From Pseudacidovorax intermedius (lineage in GTDB: Bacteria > Pseudomonadota > Gammaproteobacteria > Burkholderiales > Burkholderiaceae_C): 64,000 nucleotides of DNA. The DNA is taken from NCBI RefSeq assembly GCF_003350475.1, contig NZ_QQAV01000001.1, positions 1,108,836 to 1,172,835 on the forward strand, given 5' to 3'. Position 1 is the stretch's first letter. The number at the start of each line of letters is the position of its first letter. Under the pieces are notes generated by a model, which was not told the DNA's origin, searched no databases, and saw only the letters and a list, made by a program, of their open reading frames with translations. The translations under genes and the position numbers were made by a program. Shown here one piece after another: positions 1-8,487 of this stretch.

Positions 1-69
1 CCTCGCTTCGATGAAGGCGGCCGTCCGTGCTGCCCCCTTTTTTTCCTTCCAACCAATGACTCCGGAGAT

Positions 70-1047
70 ATGCGTGTGGCCTCTTCCAAGTTCTCGTTGA
101 TCCGTCGCCTGCTCGTCGCCAGCCTGGCGACGGCGGCCTTCGCCGCGCACGCGGCCTACCCCGAGCGCCCGATCACCATCGTCGTGCCCTACGCCCCCGG
201 CGGCGCGGCCGATGCCATGGCGCGTGTGATCGCGGCCAAGCTGGGCCCGAAGCTGGGCACCAGCGTGATCGTGGACAACCGCGCCGGCGCCAGCGGCACC
301 ATCGGCGCCGCCTATGCAGCCAAGGCCGCGCCCGATGGCTACACCGTGCTCTACGACGCCACGCCCTACGCCATCAACCCGCACCTGTTCCCGCGCCTGC
401 CCTATGCGGCCGATGCGCTGCAGCCGCTGTCGCTGGTGCTGACCATGCCCAACATGCTCATCACCAAGGCCGATTCGCCGTACAAGACGGTGGCGGACCT
501 GGTGGCCGCGGCCAAGGCCCAGCCCCACAAGATCAACTTCGCCTCGGGCGGCGCCGGCACGGTGCAGCGCCTGGCGGCCGAGCTGTTCCGCCAGAAGCTG
601 GGGCTGGACATGGTGCACGTGCCCTACAAGAGCGGCGGCCCGGCCATCACCGACACGATGGCGGGCCAGGTGGACTTCATGTTCGCCACCGTGGCGGCCA
701 GCTATCCGCTGGTGTCGTCCGGCAAGTTGCGCGCCCTGGCCGCCACCTCGCCCCAGCGCTCGCCGCGCCTGCCCGAGGTGCCCACCGTGGCCGAGACCGT
801 GGTGCCCGGCTACGAGGCCTATGAATGGAACGGCATGCTGCTACCCGCCAAGACGCCCAAGGACATCGCCGACAAGCTGCAGAAGGCCCTGGCCGAGGTG
901 CTGAAGGACGAGGAGGTGCTGCAGCGCATGAAGGACCTGGGCGCGCAGCCCATCGGCTCCACGCCTGCTGCCTTCGCCGACTTCCTGAAGAAGGAAGACG
1001 CCAAGTGGGGCGAGGTGGTGCGCAAGGGCGACATCAAGCTGGATTGA
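70..1047 (+). CDS. Bug/TctC-family periplasmic solute-binding receptor
   Basis: The 325-residue protein begins with a cleavable signal peptide (basic start, hydrophobic stretch, Ala-x-Ala near residue 29). It then runs straight into the Bug-family opening PITIVVPYAPGG, the loop that clasps a carboxylate ligand. Length and the closing region (DAKWGEVV) are normal for the family. Bug receptors bind small carboxylic or aromatic acids, sometimes amides, in the periplasm. The ATG is supported by a CCGGAG ribosome site 3-8 bases upstream. No TctA/TctB membrane partner is nearby, which is usual for the many orphan Bug genes of Burkholderiales. Genes for an amidohydrolase and a lactonase-like protein follow on the same strand, so a lactone or cyclic acid is a reasonable but unproven ligand. 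Confidence 0.9.
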   Translation: MRVASSKFSLIRRLLVASLATAAFAAHAAYPERPITIVVPYAPGGAADAMARVIAAKLGPKLGTSVIVDNRAGASGTIGAAYAAKAAPDGYTVLYDATPYAINPHLFPRLPYAADALQPLSLVLTMPNMLITKADSPYKTVADLVAAAKAQPHKINFASGGAGTVQRLAAELFRQKLGLDMVHVPYKSGGPAITDTMAGQVDFMFATVAASYPLVSSGKLRALAATSPQRSPRLPEVPTVAETVVPGYEAYEWNGMLLPAKTPKDIADKLQKALAEVLKDEEVLQRMKDLGAQPIGSTPAAFADFLKKEDAKWGEVVRKGDIKLD

Positions 1048-1061
1048 TGAGCAAGCACCCC

Positions 1062-1176
1062 CCATGCCGCTTCGCGGCTCCCCCCTCTGGCGCCTTCGGC
1101 TTGGAGGGGGGCGCACCCGGTGGCCTGGCAAAGCCAGTTCCACGGGTGCCCTGGCGTGGCCTGCTCCGCGGCCATT
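1062..1176 (+). repeat. Dispersed intergenic repeat, copy A
   Basis: This spacer carries a C-rich/G-rich inverted repeat (CCCCCCTC at 1080-1087 pairing with GAGGGGGG at 1104-1111). A core with a short TGGC-AAA-GCCA hairpin follows. The core from about 1106 to 1174 is almost identical to 39938-40005, and a more diverged inverted copy lies at about 8396-8465. Open frames run through it, so automatic calling could extend the next gene upstream into the repeat. Confidence 0.8.
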
Positions 1177-1233
1177 CGATCATGGGCGGCACGCCGGCTG
1201 ACGGCGATGCGAGTGGCGCCATGGAGCACTGAA

Positions 1234-2136
1234 ATGGTCGCCCCGCTGCCGCTCCTGCATTCGGTGCCTCATTCGGCCGGCCTCGGGCGGCCGGGCTTCG
1301 CATTGCCTGCGGGGGCCTGCGACAGCCACATGCACATCTTCGACCCGCGCTTCGCGCCGTCGACGCACTGGAAGCGCCAGCCGCCCGATGCGCCGGTGGC
1401 GGCCTACCGGCAGTTGCAGGCGCGCATCGGCACGCAGCGCGCCGTGGTCGTCACGCCCTCCACCTACGGCACCGACAACACCTGCACGCTCGACGCGCTG
1501 GCGCAGATGGGCGAGGCCGCGCGCGGCGTGGCGGTGGTCGAGGCGGGCGTGGGGGCCGCGGAGCTGCAGCGCCTGCACGGCCTGGGCGTGCGCGGCCTGC
1601 GCGTCAACTTCGTGACGCCGCAGTCCTGGGGCACGACCACGCCCGACATGCTCGCCACGCTGGCGGCCAAGGTCGCGCCGCTGGGCTGGCACATCCAGGT
1701 CTTCGTGCATCCGGAGCAGCTGCTGGCCATGGCCGCGCTGCTGCGCAGTTTGCCCGTGCCGCTGGTGGTGGACCACATGGCGCGGCTCGACCCCGCCCAG
1801 GGCGCGAGCGGCGAAGCCTTCGACCTGCTGTGCCGCCTGCTCGATGCGGGCAACACCTGGGTCAAGCTCTCCGGCGCCTACATGCGCTCCTCGGTGGGCG
1901 GCCCGACCTATGCCGACACCCTGGCCGCCGGCCAGGCGCTGGTGCGCCGCGGGCCCGAGCGCCTGGTCTGGGGCAGCGACTGGCCCCACACCACCGAGAC
2001 GCCGGGCAGCGTGGACGATGCCGCCCTGGTCGACCTGCTCGGCCGCTGGTGCGAGGGCGATGCGGCGCGCATCGCGCGCATCGTGGTCCACAACCCGGCG
2101 AAGCTCTACGACTTCGGCCCCGTGCCGTCCGCCTGA
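1234..2136 (+). CDS. Amidohydrolase-family (PDC lactonase-like) metal hydrolase
   Basis: From the ATG at 1234 this gives 300 residues of a TIM-barrel amidohydrolase_2 protein. The metal motif HMHIFDP lies near residue 32, a VDH motif in the middle, and the closing motif WGSDWPH near residue 246. This layout resembles 2-pyrone-4,6-dicarboxylate lactonase (LigI) and related sugar-acid lactonases, which open lactone rings in the cytoplasm. The frame is open back to 1120, but that part is the dispersed repeat, so I prefer 1234. The SMP-30 gene follows after 13 bases and Bug genes flank both, which suggests uptake and opening of a lactone-type compound. The exact substrate cannot be read from the sequence. 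Confidence 0.8.
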   Translation: MVAPLPLLHSVPHSAGLGRPGFALPAGACDSHMHIFDPRFAPSTHWKRQPPDAPVAAYRQLQARIGTQRAVVVTPSTYGTDNTCTLDALAQMGEAARGVAVVEAGVGAAELQRLHGLGVRGLRVNFVTPQSWGTTTPDMLATLAAKVAPLGWHIQVFVHPEQLLAMAALLRSLPVPLVVDHMARLDPAQGASGEAFDLLCRLLDAGNTWVKLSGAYMRSSVGGPTYADTLAAGQALVRRGPERLVWGSDWPHTTETPGSVDDAALVDLLGRWCEGDAARIARIVVHNPAKLYDFGPVPSA

Positions 2137-2149
2137 AAGAACGCGAACC

Positions 2150-3067
2150 ATGTTCCTTCTCCAACCGCCCCAGGTGCGCGAACTGACCCTGTTCAGCGCC
2201 ATGCCCGACGAGTTCCGCCGCCCGCGCCGCAGCGACTGGGCCGATGCCAACCGCGGCGGCACGCCCACTGACTCCTTCCTGGAAGGTCCCGTGCTGGGCG
2301 ACGACGGCCATCTCTACGTCACCGACATTCCCTGGGGCCGCGTGTTCCGCATCGACCCGCAGGGCCGCTGGTCGCTGGTGACCGAGTACGACGGCGAGCC
2401 CAACGGCATGAAGTTCGTCGATGCCGGCACGCTCCTCATCACCGACTACAAGAACGGGCTGATGCAGCTGGAGGTGGCCAGCGGCCGCGTCACGCCCTTC
2501 CTGGCGCGGCGCAACAGCGAGCGCTTCAAGGGCGTGAACGACCTCGTCTTCGACCGCGCCGGCAACCTCTACTTCACCGACCAGGGCCAGACCGGTCTGC
2601 ACGACCCAACGGGTCGGCTCTACCGCCTGTCGCCGGACGGCCGGCTGGACCAGCTGCTGGGCAACATCCCCAGCCCCAACGGCGTGGCGCTGTCGCCGGA
2701 CGAGAAGGTGCTGTACCTGGCCGTGACCCGCGGCAACTGCGTCTGGCGCGTGCCGCTGCTGCCGGACGGCAGCGTCTCGAAGGTGAGCCAGTTCTTCACC
2801 TCCTACGGCTCCAGCGGCCCCGACGGCCTGGCCGTGGACGCACAGGGCCGGGTGCTGGTGGCCAACCCGGGCCTGGGCTACCTGTGGGTGCTCAACACGC
2901 GCGCCGAGCCGGTGCAGGTGCTGCGCGGCCCGGCGGGCGCGTCCATCACCAACCTGGCCTTCGGCGGTCCTCAGCGGCGCACGCTCTTCGTCACCGATTC
3001 CACCCATGGTCGCGTGATGACCGCCGAGATGGACGTGCCGGGCCTGCCGCTGCACCGCCGCGGCTGA
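2150..3067 (+). CDS. SMP-30/gluconolactonase/LRE-family protein
   Basis: The 305-residue protein is a six-bladed beta-propeller of the SMP-30/gluconolactonase family. Recognisable points are Glu45 in FLEGPVL, NGMKF and GVNDLVF in the middle, and SGPDGLAVD near residue 225, which supply the Glu, Asn and Asp ligands of the single divalent metal. Such enzymes hydrolyse sugar lactones or similar esters. No signal peptide is evident, so it should be cytoplasmic. It lies 13 bases after the amidohydrolase gene and before a second Bug gene, so the four genes look co-transcribed. Which lactone it opens is unknown. Confidence 0.85.
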   Translation: MFLLQPPQVRELTLFSAMPDEFRRPRRSDWADANRGGTPTDSFLEGPVLGDDGHLYVTDIPWGRVFRIDPQGRWSLVTEYDGEPNGMKFVDAGTLLITDYKNGLMQLEVASGRVTPFLARRNSERFKGVNDLVFDRAGNLYFTDQGQTGLHDPTGRLYRLSPDGRLDQLLGNIPSPNGVALSPDEKVLYLAVTRGNCVWRVPLLPDGSVSKVSQFFTSYGSSGPDGLAVDAQGRVLVANPGLGYLWVLNTRAEPVQVLRGPAGASITNLAFGGPQRRTLFVTDSTHGRVMTAEMDVPGLPLHRRG

Positions 3068-3176
3068 ACGCTTGCCCGGCCTGGTGCCGGGCGGTGCAGT
3101 GCAGTGGAGTGCAGTTGGGGCCGGTGTCGGAGCCATTGCACTTCCAACGACCCTCAATCCTCCAGGAGACAACTTC

Positions 3177-4154
3177 ATGCGCATTCCACGACCATTCCTC
3201 GCCGCAGCCCTCTGGGTGGGCATCTCCGCCGGAGCCCCCGGTGCCATGGCCCAGGAGGCCTATCCCAGCAAGCCCATCCGCGTCATCGTGCCCTTCGCGG
3301 CCGGCGGCCCGGCGGACGTGGTGGCGCGGGAGATGGCGCAGTCGCTGGGCAAGGAGCTGGGCCAGACGCTGGTGGTGGAAAACCAGGGTGGCGGCGCGGG
3401 CGTGCCCGCGCTGGGCACGGTGTCGCGCGCGCCGGCCGATGGCTACACGCTGCTCTTCGCCGCTTCCGGCAACGTGGTGATCCAGCCCCTGCTGACGAAG
3501 AACCGCGTGGACGTGCTCCAGCAGCTGTCGCCCGTGGCCATGGTGACCACCAGTCCCCATGTGCTGGTCGTGTCGAGCAAGCTGCCGGTGCACACGGTCA
3601 AGGAGTTTGTCGCCTATGCCAAGGCCCATCCCGGCCAGGTCAACTTCGCGTCGGCCGGCGTCGGTGGCCTGGCGCACCTGGGCACCGAGCTGTTCGAGCG
3701 CGCCGCGGGCATCGATGCGCGGCATGTCCCCTACAAGGGAAGCTCGCAGGCCATGACCGACCTGGCCGGCGGCGAGGTCCAGGCCATGTTCAGCAGCCTG
3801 CCGTCGATGAAGGGCCTGATCGACAAGGGCGCGATTCGCGTGATCGGCGTCACGGCCCCTTCTGCCTCGCCCGCCTACAAGGGCATTCCGGTCATCAAGG
3901 ATGCCGGTGTCCCCAACTTCGAATACACGACCTGGTACGGCCTCTACGGCCCCGCGGGGCTGCCCGCGGCGGTGGTGGTTCGCCTGAGTGCCGCACTCTC
4001 CAGCCTTGCCGCCGACAAGGCCTTCGACGAGCGGCTGCTGGCCCAGGGCGTCGACCTGTCGATCAGCTCGGCCAGGGAACTGGGCGAGCGCACGCGCCGC
4101 GAAACCGCCACCTGGGACAAGGTGATCCGCGAAGCGGGCATCCAGCTGAACTGA
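3177..4154 (+). CDS. Bug/TctC-family periplasmic solute-binding receptor
   Basis: The ATG at 3177 is preceded by CCAGGAGAC at good spacing and gives 325 residues; a longer frame from 3072 has no ribosome site. The signal peptide ends at about AMAQ (residue 23). The family opening PIRVIVPFAAGGPAD follows, then the conserved VNFASAGVGG and HVPYKG segments that line the ligand cleft. It is the last gene of the four-gene plus-strand run and ends 18 bases before the convergent IclR gene. Two different receptors flanking one enzyme pair suggests uptake of related ligands. No membrane subunits are present. Confidence 0.9.
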   Translation: MRIPRPFLAAALWVGISAGAPGAMAQEAYPSKPIRVIVPFAAGGPADVVAREMAQSLGKELGQTLVVENQGGGAGVPALGTVSRAPADGYTLLFAASGNVVIQPLLTKNRVDVLQQLSPVAMVTTSPHVLVVSSKLPVHTVKEFVAYAKAHPGQVNFASAGVGGLAHLGTELFERAAGIDARHVPYKGSSQAMTDLAGGEVQAMFSSLPSMKGLIDKGAIRVIGVTAPSASPAYKGIPVIKDAGVPNFEYTTWYGLYGPAGLPAAVVVRLSAALSSLAADKAFDERLLAQGVDLSISSARELGERTRRETATWDKVIREAGIQLN

Positions 4155-4172
4155 GCAGGGCTGCGCGGCCCC

Positions 4173-4937
4173 TCAGGGATGCCAGCGCGACACGACAGGC
4201 GGCGTGGCTGGCGAGCGCCCGCCCGCGAGCGCATACGACAGCTGGTTGGCCGCCGCCACCACGCTGAGCGCGTACTTCTCCAGCCGATCCTTCGTGAGCC
4301 GCGAGCTGGGGCCCGAGATGCACATCGAGCCCAGCAGGTGCCAGCCGGTGCGGAACACCGGCGCGGCCACGCTCGACACATCGGGCTCGCGTTCGCCCAG
4401 CGACAGATGGAAGCCGCAGGTGCGGATCGTCTCGTAGGGCTCGCCCTGTGCGCCGCTGAAGGCCAGGATCACCCGCCCCGGCGCGCCCAGGTCCAGCGGC
4501 AGCCGCGCGCCGATGCGCACGTGGTGCCGCACCGACTGCGGCCCCTCCACTCGCGCCACGCAGGCCCTGATGTCGCCCTCGCGCACGTAGAAGGACGCGC
4601 TTTCGCCCGTGAGCTTGACCAGCTCGTGCAGCGCCGGCTCGACCACGTTGTTGACGTCGAAGCCGGCCTGGTAGCGCGCGCCCAGCCAGCCGGCCGCCGG
4701 CCCCAGCCGCCATTGCCCGGCGTCGGTCTGCACCATGTAGTGGGACTGCGCCAGCGTGCGGGCCAGCCGCAGCACGGTGGTCTTGTGCATGCCGCTGCGG
4801 CGGCTCAGCTCGGCCAGGGTGAGGGCCGATTCGCCCACCTCGAAGGCCTCCATCAGCGACAGGGCGCGCGTGACGGCGATCACGCCCCCATCGCCACGGG
4901 CTTCGGTCGCTTCTGTTGGGGTGGATTCGTTGCGCAT
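4173..4937 (-). CDS. IclR-family transcriptional regulator
   Basis: The 254-residue protein starts at the CAT complement at 4937. It has an N-terminal winged helix-turn-helix (about residues 20-80, with LAELSRRSGMHKTTVLR as the recognition part) and a C-terminal IclR effector domain. It is divergent from the Bug gene at 5047 and convergent with the run 70-4154, so it could control either. IclR proteins usually sense a carboxylic or aromatic catabolite. The frame is open further upstream to 5012, but that would run into the promoter region. Confidence 0.9.
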   Translation of the reverse strand: MRNESTPTEATEARGDGGVIAVTRALSLMEAFEVGESALTLAELSRRSGMHKTTVLRLARTLAQSHYMVQTDAGQWRLGPAAGWLGARYQAGFDVNNVVEPALHELVKLTGESASFYVREGDIRACVARVEGPQSVRHHVRIGARLPLDLGAPGRVILAFSGAQGEPYETIRTCGFHLSLGEREPDVSSVAAPVFRTGWHLLGSMCISGPSSRLTKDRLEKYALSVVAAANQLSYALAGGRSPATPPVVSRWHP

Positions 4938-4948
4938 GTCGGACCTCG

Positions 4949-4959
4949 GTTCGCTGAAC
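4949..4959. promoter_or_regulatory. Candidate IclR operator half-palindrome
   Basis: The 109-base gap between the divergent IclR and Bug genes holds GTTC-GCT-GAAC, an 11-base inverted repeat 12 bases upstream of the IclR start codon. The GTTCG/CGAAC flavour resembles the palindrome found in front of the other IclR gene at 9938. It is short and could be chance. Confidence 0.3.
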
Positions 4960-5046
4960 GAAACGACATTGTATGGATTGAAACCCACACCTAGAGTGCG
5001 GTCCGGACGCAATCCTTGCGTTCAATACACAGTCGGAGACAGACCC

Positions 5047-6018
5047 GTGAAGACATCCCGCCGCGCCGCGCTGGCGTTCGCCGCCGCATCCCTCCTCGCC
5101 GCCACCGTGGCCCAGGCCGATACCTGGCCGTCGCGCCCCATCCGTCTGATCGTGCCCTTTCCGGCCGGCGGCGGCACCGACATCATTGCCCGCGAGCTGA
5201 CCAACAAGCTCACCAGCTACGGCTACAACTTCGTGGTGGACAACAAGCCGGGCTCCGGCGGCAACCTGGGCGTGGACGCCGCCGCCAAGGCCGCACCCGA
5301 TGGCTACACGCTGGTGCTGGGCCAGACCAGCAACCTGGCGATCAACCCGACGCTCTACAGCAAGCTGCCCTACGACCCGGTGAAGGACCTGACGCCGATC
5401 AGCCTGGTGGCGACCTCGCCGCTGGTGATCGTGGCCGGCAACGCAACGCCCTACAAGACGCTGGACGAGCTGGTGAAGGCCGCGAAGGCCAAGCCGGACA
5501 GCATCAACTTCGCCTCGTCGGGCAATGGCACCGTGGCTCACCTGGCGATGGAGTCCCTGCAGAAGGCGGCGGACATCAAGCTCACGCACATCCCCTACAA
5601 AGGGGCGGCCCAGGGCGTCACCGACGTCATCGGCGGGCAGGTGCAGCTGTACGTGTCGTCGGTGCCCACGCTGCTGGCCCACATCAAGTCCGGCAAGATG
5701 CGTCCGCTGGCGCTGACCTCGCTGCAGCGCGCGGCGGACCTGCCGCAGGTGCCCACCGTGGCCGAGTCCGGCTACAAGGGCTTCGAGGCCATCACCTGGT
5801 TCGGCATTGCGGGCCCGGCCGGCCTGCCCAAGGACATCGTGGCCAAGCTCAACACCGACATCAACAAGGCGCTGCAGGACACCGCACTCAAGCAGAAGCT
5901 GTCGGGCCAGGGCGCCGACGTGCAGGGCAGCAGCGCCGCCGACTTCGGCAAGCTGATCCGCGACGACATCCCGCGCTGGGGCAAGCTGGTGAAGGATTCG
6001 GGCGCGAAGGTGGATTGA
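5047..6018 (+). CDS. Bug/TctC-family periplasmic solute-binding receptor, GTG start
   Basis: I choose the GTG at 5047 because it follows a GGAGAC ribosome site and opens directly on a classical signal peptide: Lys-Thr-Ser-Arg-Arg, a hydrophobic run, then AQA near residue 22. The mature part begins PIRLIVPFPAGGGTD, typical of Bug receptors, and the protein is 323 residues long. The frame stays open far upstream, but only across the divergent IclR gene. It sits alone and ends at a strong terminator hairpin, so it is probably a single-gene unit controlled by the divergent IclR protein. Confidence 0.88.
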   Translation: MKTSRRAALAFAAASLLAATVAQADTWPSRPIRLIVPFPAGGGTDIIARELTNKLTSYGYNFVVDNKPGSGGNLGVDAAAKAAPDGYTLVLGQTSNLAINPTLYSKLPYDPVKDLTPISLVATSPLVIVAGNATPYKTLDELVKAAKAKPDSINFASSGNGTVAHLAMESLQKAADIKLTHIPYKGAAQGVTDVIGGQVQLYVSSVPTLLAHIKSGKMRPLALTSLQRAADLPQVPTVAESGYKGFEAITWFGIAGPAGLPKDIVAKLNTDINKALQDTALKQKLSGQGADVQGSSAADFGKLIRDDIPRWGKLVKDSGAKVD

Positions 6019-6052
6019 GGTCCGGTCCGCGCGCGGACGGCGACAGCAAAGA

Positions 6053-6093
6053 AGAAGGCCCTGCCGCGGCAATGCGGGCAGGGCCTTCTCTTT
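6053..6093. terminator. Bidirectional intrinsic terminator
   Basis: A 13-base perfect stem (AGAAGGCCCTGCC at 6053-6065 with its complement at 6077-6089) encloses an 11-base loop. It is followed by TCTTT on the plus strand, and the other strand has a matching T-rich run. It lies between the convergent Bug gene (ends 6018) and fahA (ends 6134), so it should stop transcription from both sides. Confidence 0.85.
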
Positions 6094-6133
6094 GGGTGAG
6101 CGGCACGCAGGCCGCTCGCGGGATCGCCCGCCT

Positions 6134-7405
6134 TCAGGCCAGCACGGTGCCGCTGGCCTCGCCCAGCCCGATGCGCACCGCGCCTTCGCGCTCGCACCAG
6201 CCGCGCAGGATCAGCGTGTCGCCGTCCTGCAGGAAGGTGCGCTGCTCGCCGTTGGGCAAGGTGATCGGCTGCTTGCCGCCCACGCTCATCTCGGCCAGAG
6301 AGCCGGCGGTGTCCAGCGACGGGCCCGACAGCGTGCCCGAGCCCATCAGGTCGCCGGGCTGCAGGTTGCAGCCGTTGACCGTGTGGTGGGCCACCAGTTG
6401 TGCCGGCGTCCAGTAGGCCGCTTCCTTGAGCTTGCCGAGCGAGAGGCGCGTGGGCGCCTGGCCGTCGGCGCGCATCTTGGCGGTCTGGATCAGCACCTCC
6501 AGCTGCATGTCGATGTGGCCGTGCGCGCGGTTGCCGGCACCGTCCAGGTAGGGCAGCGGCTGCGGGTCGCCCTCGGGCCGGCTGAAGGGTGCGCGGAAGG
6601 GCGCCAGGGCCTCCATCGTCACGATCCAGGGCGAGACGGTGGAGCCGAAGTTCTTCGACAGGAAAGGCCCCAGCGGCTGGTATTCCCAGGCCTGGATGTC
6701 GCGCGCCGACCAGTCGTTGAACAGGGCCACGCCGAACAGGTGGTCCTCGGCCTGGTCGATGGCCACGGGCTCGCCGAGTGCATTGCCCTGGCCGATGAAC
6801 CAGGCGAGCTCCAGCTCGTAGTCCAGGCGCTTGCAGGGGCCGAAGCTGGGTTCGGCGGCGTCGGGCGCCTTGGTCTGGCCGCGCGGGCGCCTGAAGGCGG
6901 TGCCGCTCGGAATGATCGAGCTGGCGCGGCCGTGGTAGCCGATGGGCACCCACTTGTAGTTGGGCAGCAGCGGGTTGTCCGGGCGGAACTGGCGGCCGAT
7001 GTTGGTGGCGTGGTGCACGCTCGTGTAGAAGTCGGTGTAGTCGCCCACCTTGCAGGGCACCGCGAGTTCGCAGGCCGACTGCGGCACCAGCGCCGCGGCC
7101 CAGGCGGCCTGCTGCGTGCTGCCCTGGGCCAGGCCGTCGGACAGGCGCTGACGCAGCGCCACGCGCTCGGCGGGCGCCGCGGCCATCAGCGCATTCATGT
7201 CGTCATGGTCCACCAGGCCGGCGGCGCGCAGGTCTAGCACCTGGTCGCCGATGGCGACGCCGATGCGCAGGCTCGTGTCGCTGCTGCCGGCGCGGCGGAA
7301 GCGGCCGAAGGGCAGGTTCTGGATCGGGAAGTCGCAGCCCGCCACGTTGGCGGATTCCACCCAGCTGCGCAGGTTTGGGTTGTGGGTCTTGTCGAGAAGG
7401 GTCAT
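6134..7405 (-). CDS. fahA: Fumarylacetoacetase
   Basis: Fumarylacetoacetase splits 4-fumarylacetoacetate into fumarate and acetoacetate, the last step of tyrosine and homogentisate breakdown in the cytoplasm. The 423 residues match the full-length enzyme: an N-terminal SH3-like domain, then the catalytic FAH fold. The metal and catalytic residues are visible as DYTDFYTSVHHATNIG (near 122-137), the ELELAWF cluster (near 197-203) and NDWSARDIQAWEYQPLG. The start at 7405 lies 20 bases after the upstream Bug gene on the minus strand, and hmgA precedes that, so hmgA, bug and fahA form one operon. No maleylacetoacetate isomerase gene is present; it may lie elsewhere, or spontaneous or glutathione-driven isomerisation may serve. 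Confidence 0.95.
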   Translation of the reverse strand: MTLLDKTHNPNLRSWVESANVAGCDFPIQNLPFGRFRRAGSSDTSLRIGVAIGDQVLDLRAAGLVDHDDMNALMAAAPAERVALRQRLSDGLAQGSTQQAAWAAALVPQSACELAVPCKVGDYTDFYTSVHHATNIGRQFRPDNPLLPNYKWVPIGYHGRASSIIPSGTAFRRPRGQTKAPDAAEPSFGPCKRLDYELELAWFIGQGNALGEPVAIDQAEDHLFGVALFNDWSARDIQAWEYQPLGPFLSKNFGSTVSPWIVTMEALAPFRAPFSRPEGDPQPLPYLDGAGNRAHGHIDMQLEVLIQTAKMRADGQAPTRLSLGKLKEAAYWTPAQLVAHHTVNGCNLQPGDLMGSGTLSGPSLDTAGSLAEMSVGGKQPITLPNGEQRTFLQDGDTLILRGWCEREGAVRIGLGEASGTVLA

Positions 7406-7425
7406 GGAAGAGCAGTGCAGTGGGT

Positions 7426-8487
7426 TCAGTCGGCGGTCATGCCCGCCTTGCGGGCCACCTCGCCGAGGCGTTGGTATTCGGACTGCGTGAGCGCGGCCAG
7501 CTCCTCGGCCGTGCTGGCACGCGGCGTGAAGCCGGCCTGCAGCAGCTTGTCGCGCACCGCGGGCTCGGCCAGGGCTTCGGCGAAGGCCTGGTTGAGCGTC
7601 TTGACGATGGCCGGCGGCAGGTGGGCCGGGCCGTAGACGCCGAACCAGGGCTCCAGCGCATAGCCCTTCAGGCCGGTCTCGGCGATGGTCGGCACGTCGG
7701 GCAGCGAAGGCGAGCGCGTCGGCCCGGCCACCGCCAGCGCGCGCAGCTTGCCGGCCTGGATGTGCGGCAGCGAGGCCGGCAGGTTGTCGAACATCACGCC
7801 CACCGTGCCGCCCAGCAGGTCGGTGATGGCCGGGCCGCTGCCCTTGTAGGCCACGTGCGTGAGCTGCGTGCCCGTCATCTGCGCGAACAGCACGCCGGCC
7901 AGGTTCATCGACGTGCCGGCGCCCGCCGTGGCATAGGGCAGGCCGGGCGTCTTCTTCGCGGCGGCGATCAGCTCGGGCACCGACTTGATGGGCGAGCTGG
8001 CCGGCACTTCGAGCACGATGGTCGAGGTGCCCAGCAGGCCGATGGCGGTGAAGTCTTTGCGCGGGTCGAAAGGCACCGACTTGTAGATGTGCGGATTCAG
8101 CGCGTTGGTGGAGATGGCGCCGAAGCCGATGGTGTAGCCGTCGGCCGGGGCCTTGGCCACCACGTCCATGCCGATGTTGCCGCCCGCGCCGCCGCGGTTG
8201 TCGATGACCACCGGCTGGCCCAGCCTCTCGGCCACGCGCTGACCGACGGTGCGCGCCACCAGGTCGGTGGTGCCGCCGGCGGTGTAGGGCACGATGAAGC
8301 GGATCGGCTTGGATGGGAATTCGGCCGCCTGAGCCTGACCGCCAAGCACCACGCCGATGCCCAGTACGCATGCGGCTCCAATGCTGGAGACGCCGCGGAA
8401 CCGGCTTCGCCGGGCCGCTGGCGGCGCCCCCTTGAGGGGGGATTCGGCTACACGAAGTGAGCAAGAAACGGGGGGGAGCTTGTTCAT
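7426..8487 (-). CDS. Bug receptor inside the homogentisate operon; repeat-derived N-terminus
   Basis: This Bug/TctC receptor has 353 residues from the ATG at 8487, which overlaps the hmgA stop codon as ATGA, so translation is probably coupled. The mature part begins [17 protein letters not shown]. The N-terminus is unusually long: about 35 residues precede the hydrophobic signal segment ([18 protein letters not shown]). Residues from about 8 to 30 are encoded by a diverged, inverted copy of the dispersed intergenic repeat. No good internal start follows the repeat, so it seems to have become part of the reading frame. A receptor here suggests uptake of homogentisate or a precursor aromatic acid. 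That is inference from context. Confidence 0.85.
   Translation of the reverse strand: MNKLPPVSCSLRVAESPLKGAPPAARRSRFRGVSSIGAACVLGIGVVLGGQAQAAEFPSKPIRFIVPYTAGGTTDLVARTVGQRVAERLGQPVVIDNRGGAGGNIGMDVVAKAPADGYTIGFGAISTNALNPHIYKSVPFDPRKDFTAIGLLGTSTIVLEVPASSPIKSVPELIAAAKKTPGLPYATAGAGTSMNLAGVLFAQMTGTQLTHVAYKGSGPAITDLLGGTVGVMFDNLPASLPHIQAGKLRALAVAGPTRSPSLPDVPTIAETGLKGYALEPWFGVYGPAHLPPAIVKTLNQAFAEALAEPAVRDKLLQAGFTPRASTAEELAALTQSEYQRLGEVARKAGMTAD
8396..8465 (-). repeat. Dispersed repeat, copy B (inverted, inside a coding region)
   Basis: Read on the minus strand, this segment carries CCCCCTCAAGGGGG followed by a stretch closely related to the repeat cores at 1106-1174 and 39938-40005, including AGCGGCC and GTTCCGCGG. 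It differs from them at several positions, so it is an older copy. It lies within the first 30 codons of the Bug gene, directly downstream of hmgA. Confidence 0.7.

Noticed and set aside
1120-1233. Upstream extension of the amidohydrolase gene
   Set aside because: The 38 extra codons lie in the dispersed repeat, and homologous domains begin after 1234.
4063-6072. Minus-strand open frame of 669 codons
   Set aside because: It runs antisense through the Bug gene at 5047 and the IclR gene in another frame; composition is Arg/Gly/His-rich, as expected of a high-GC shadow frame.
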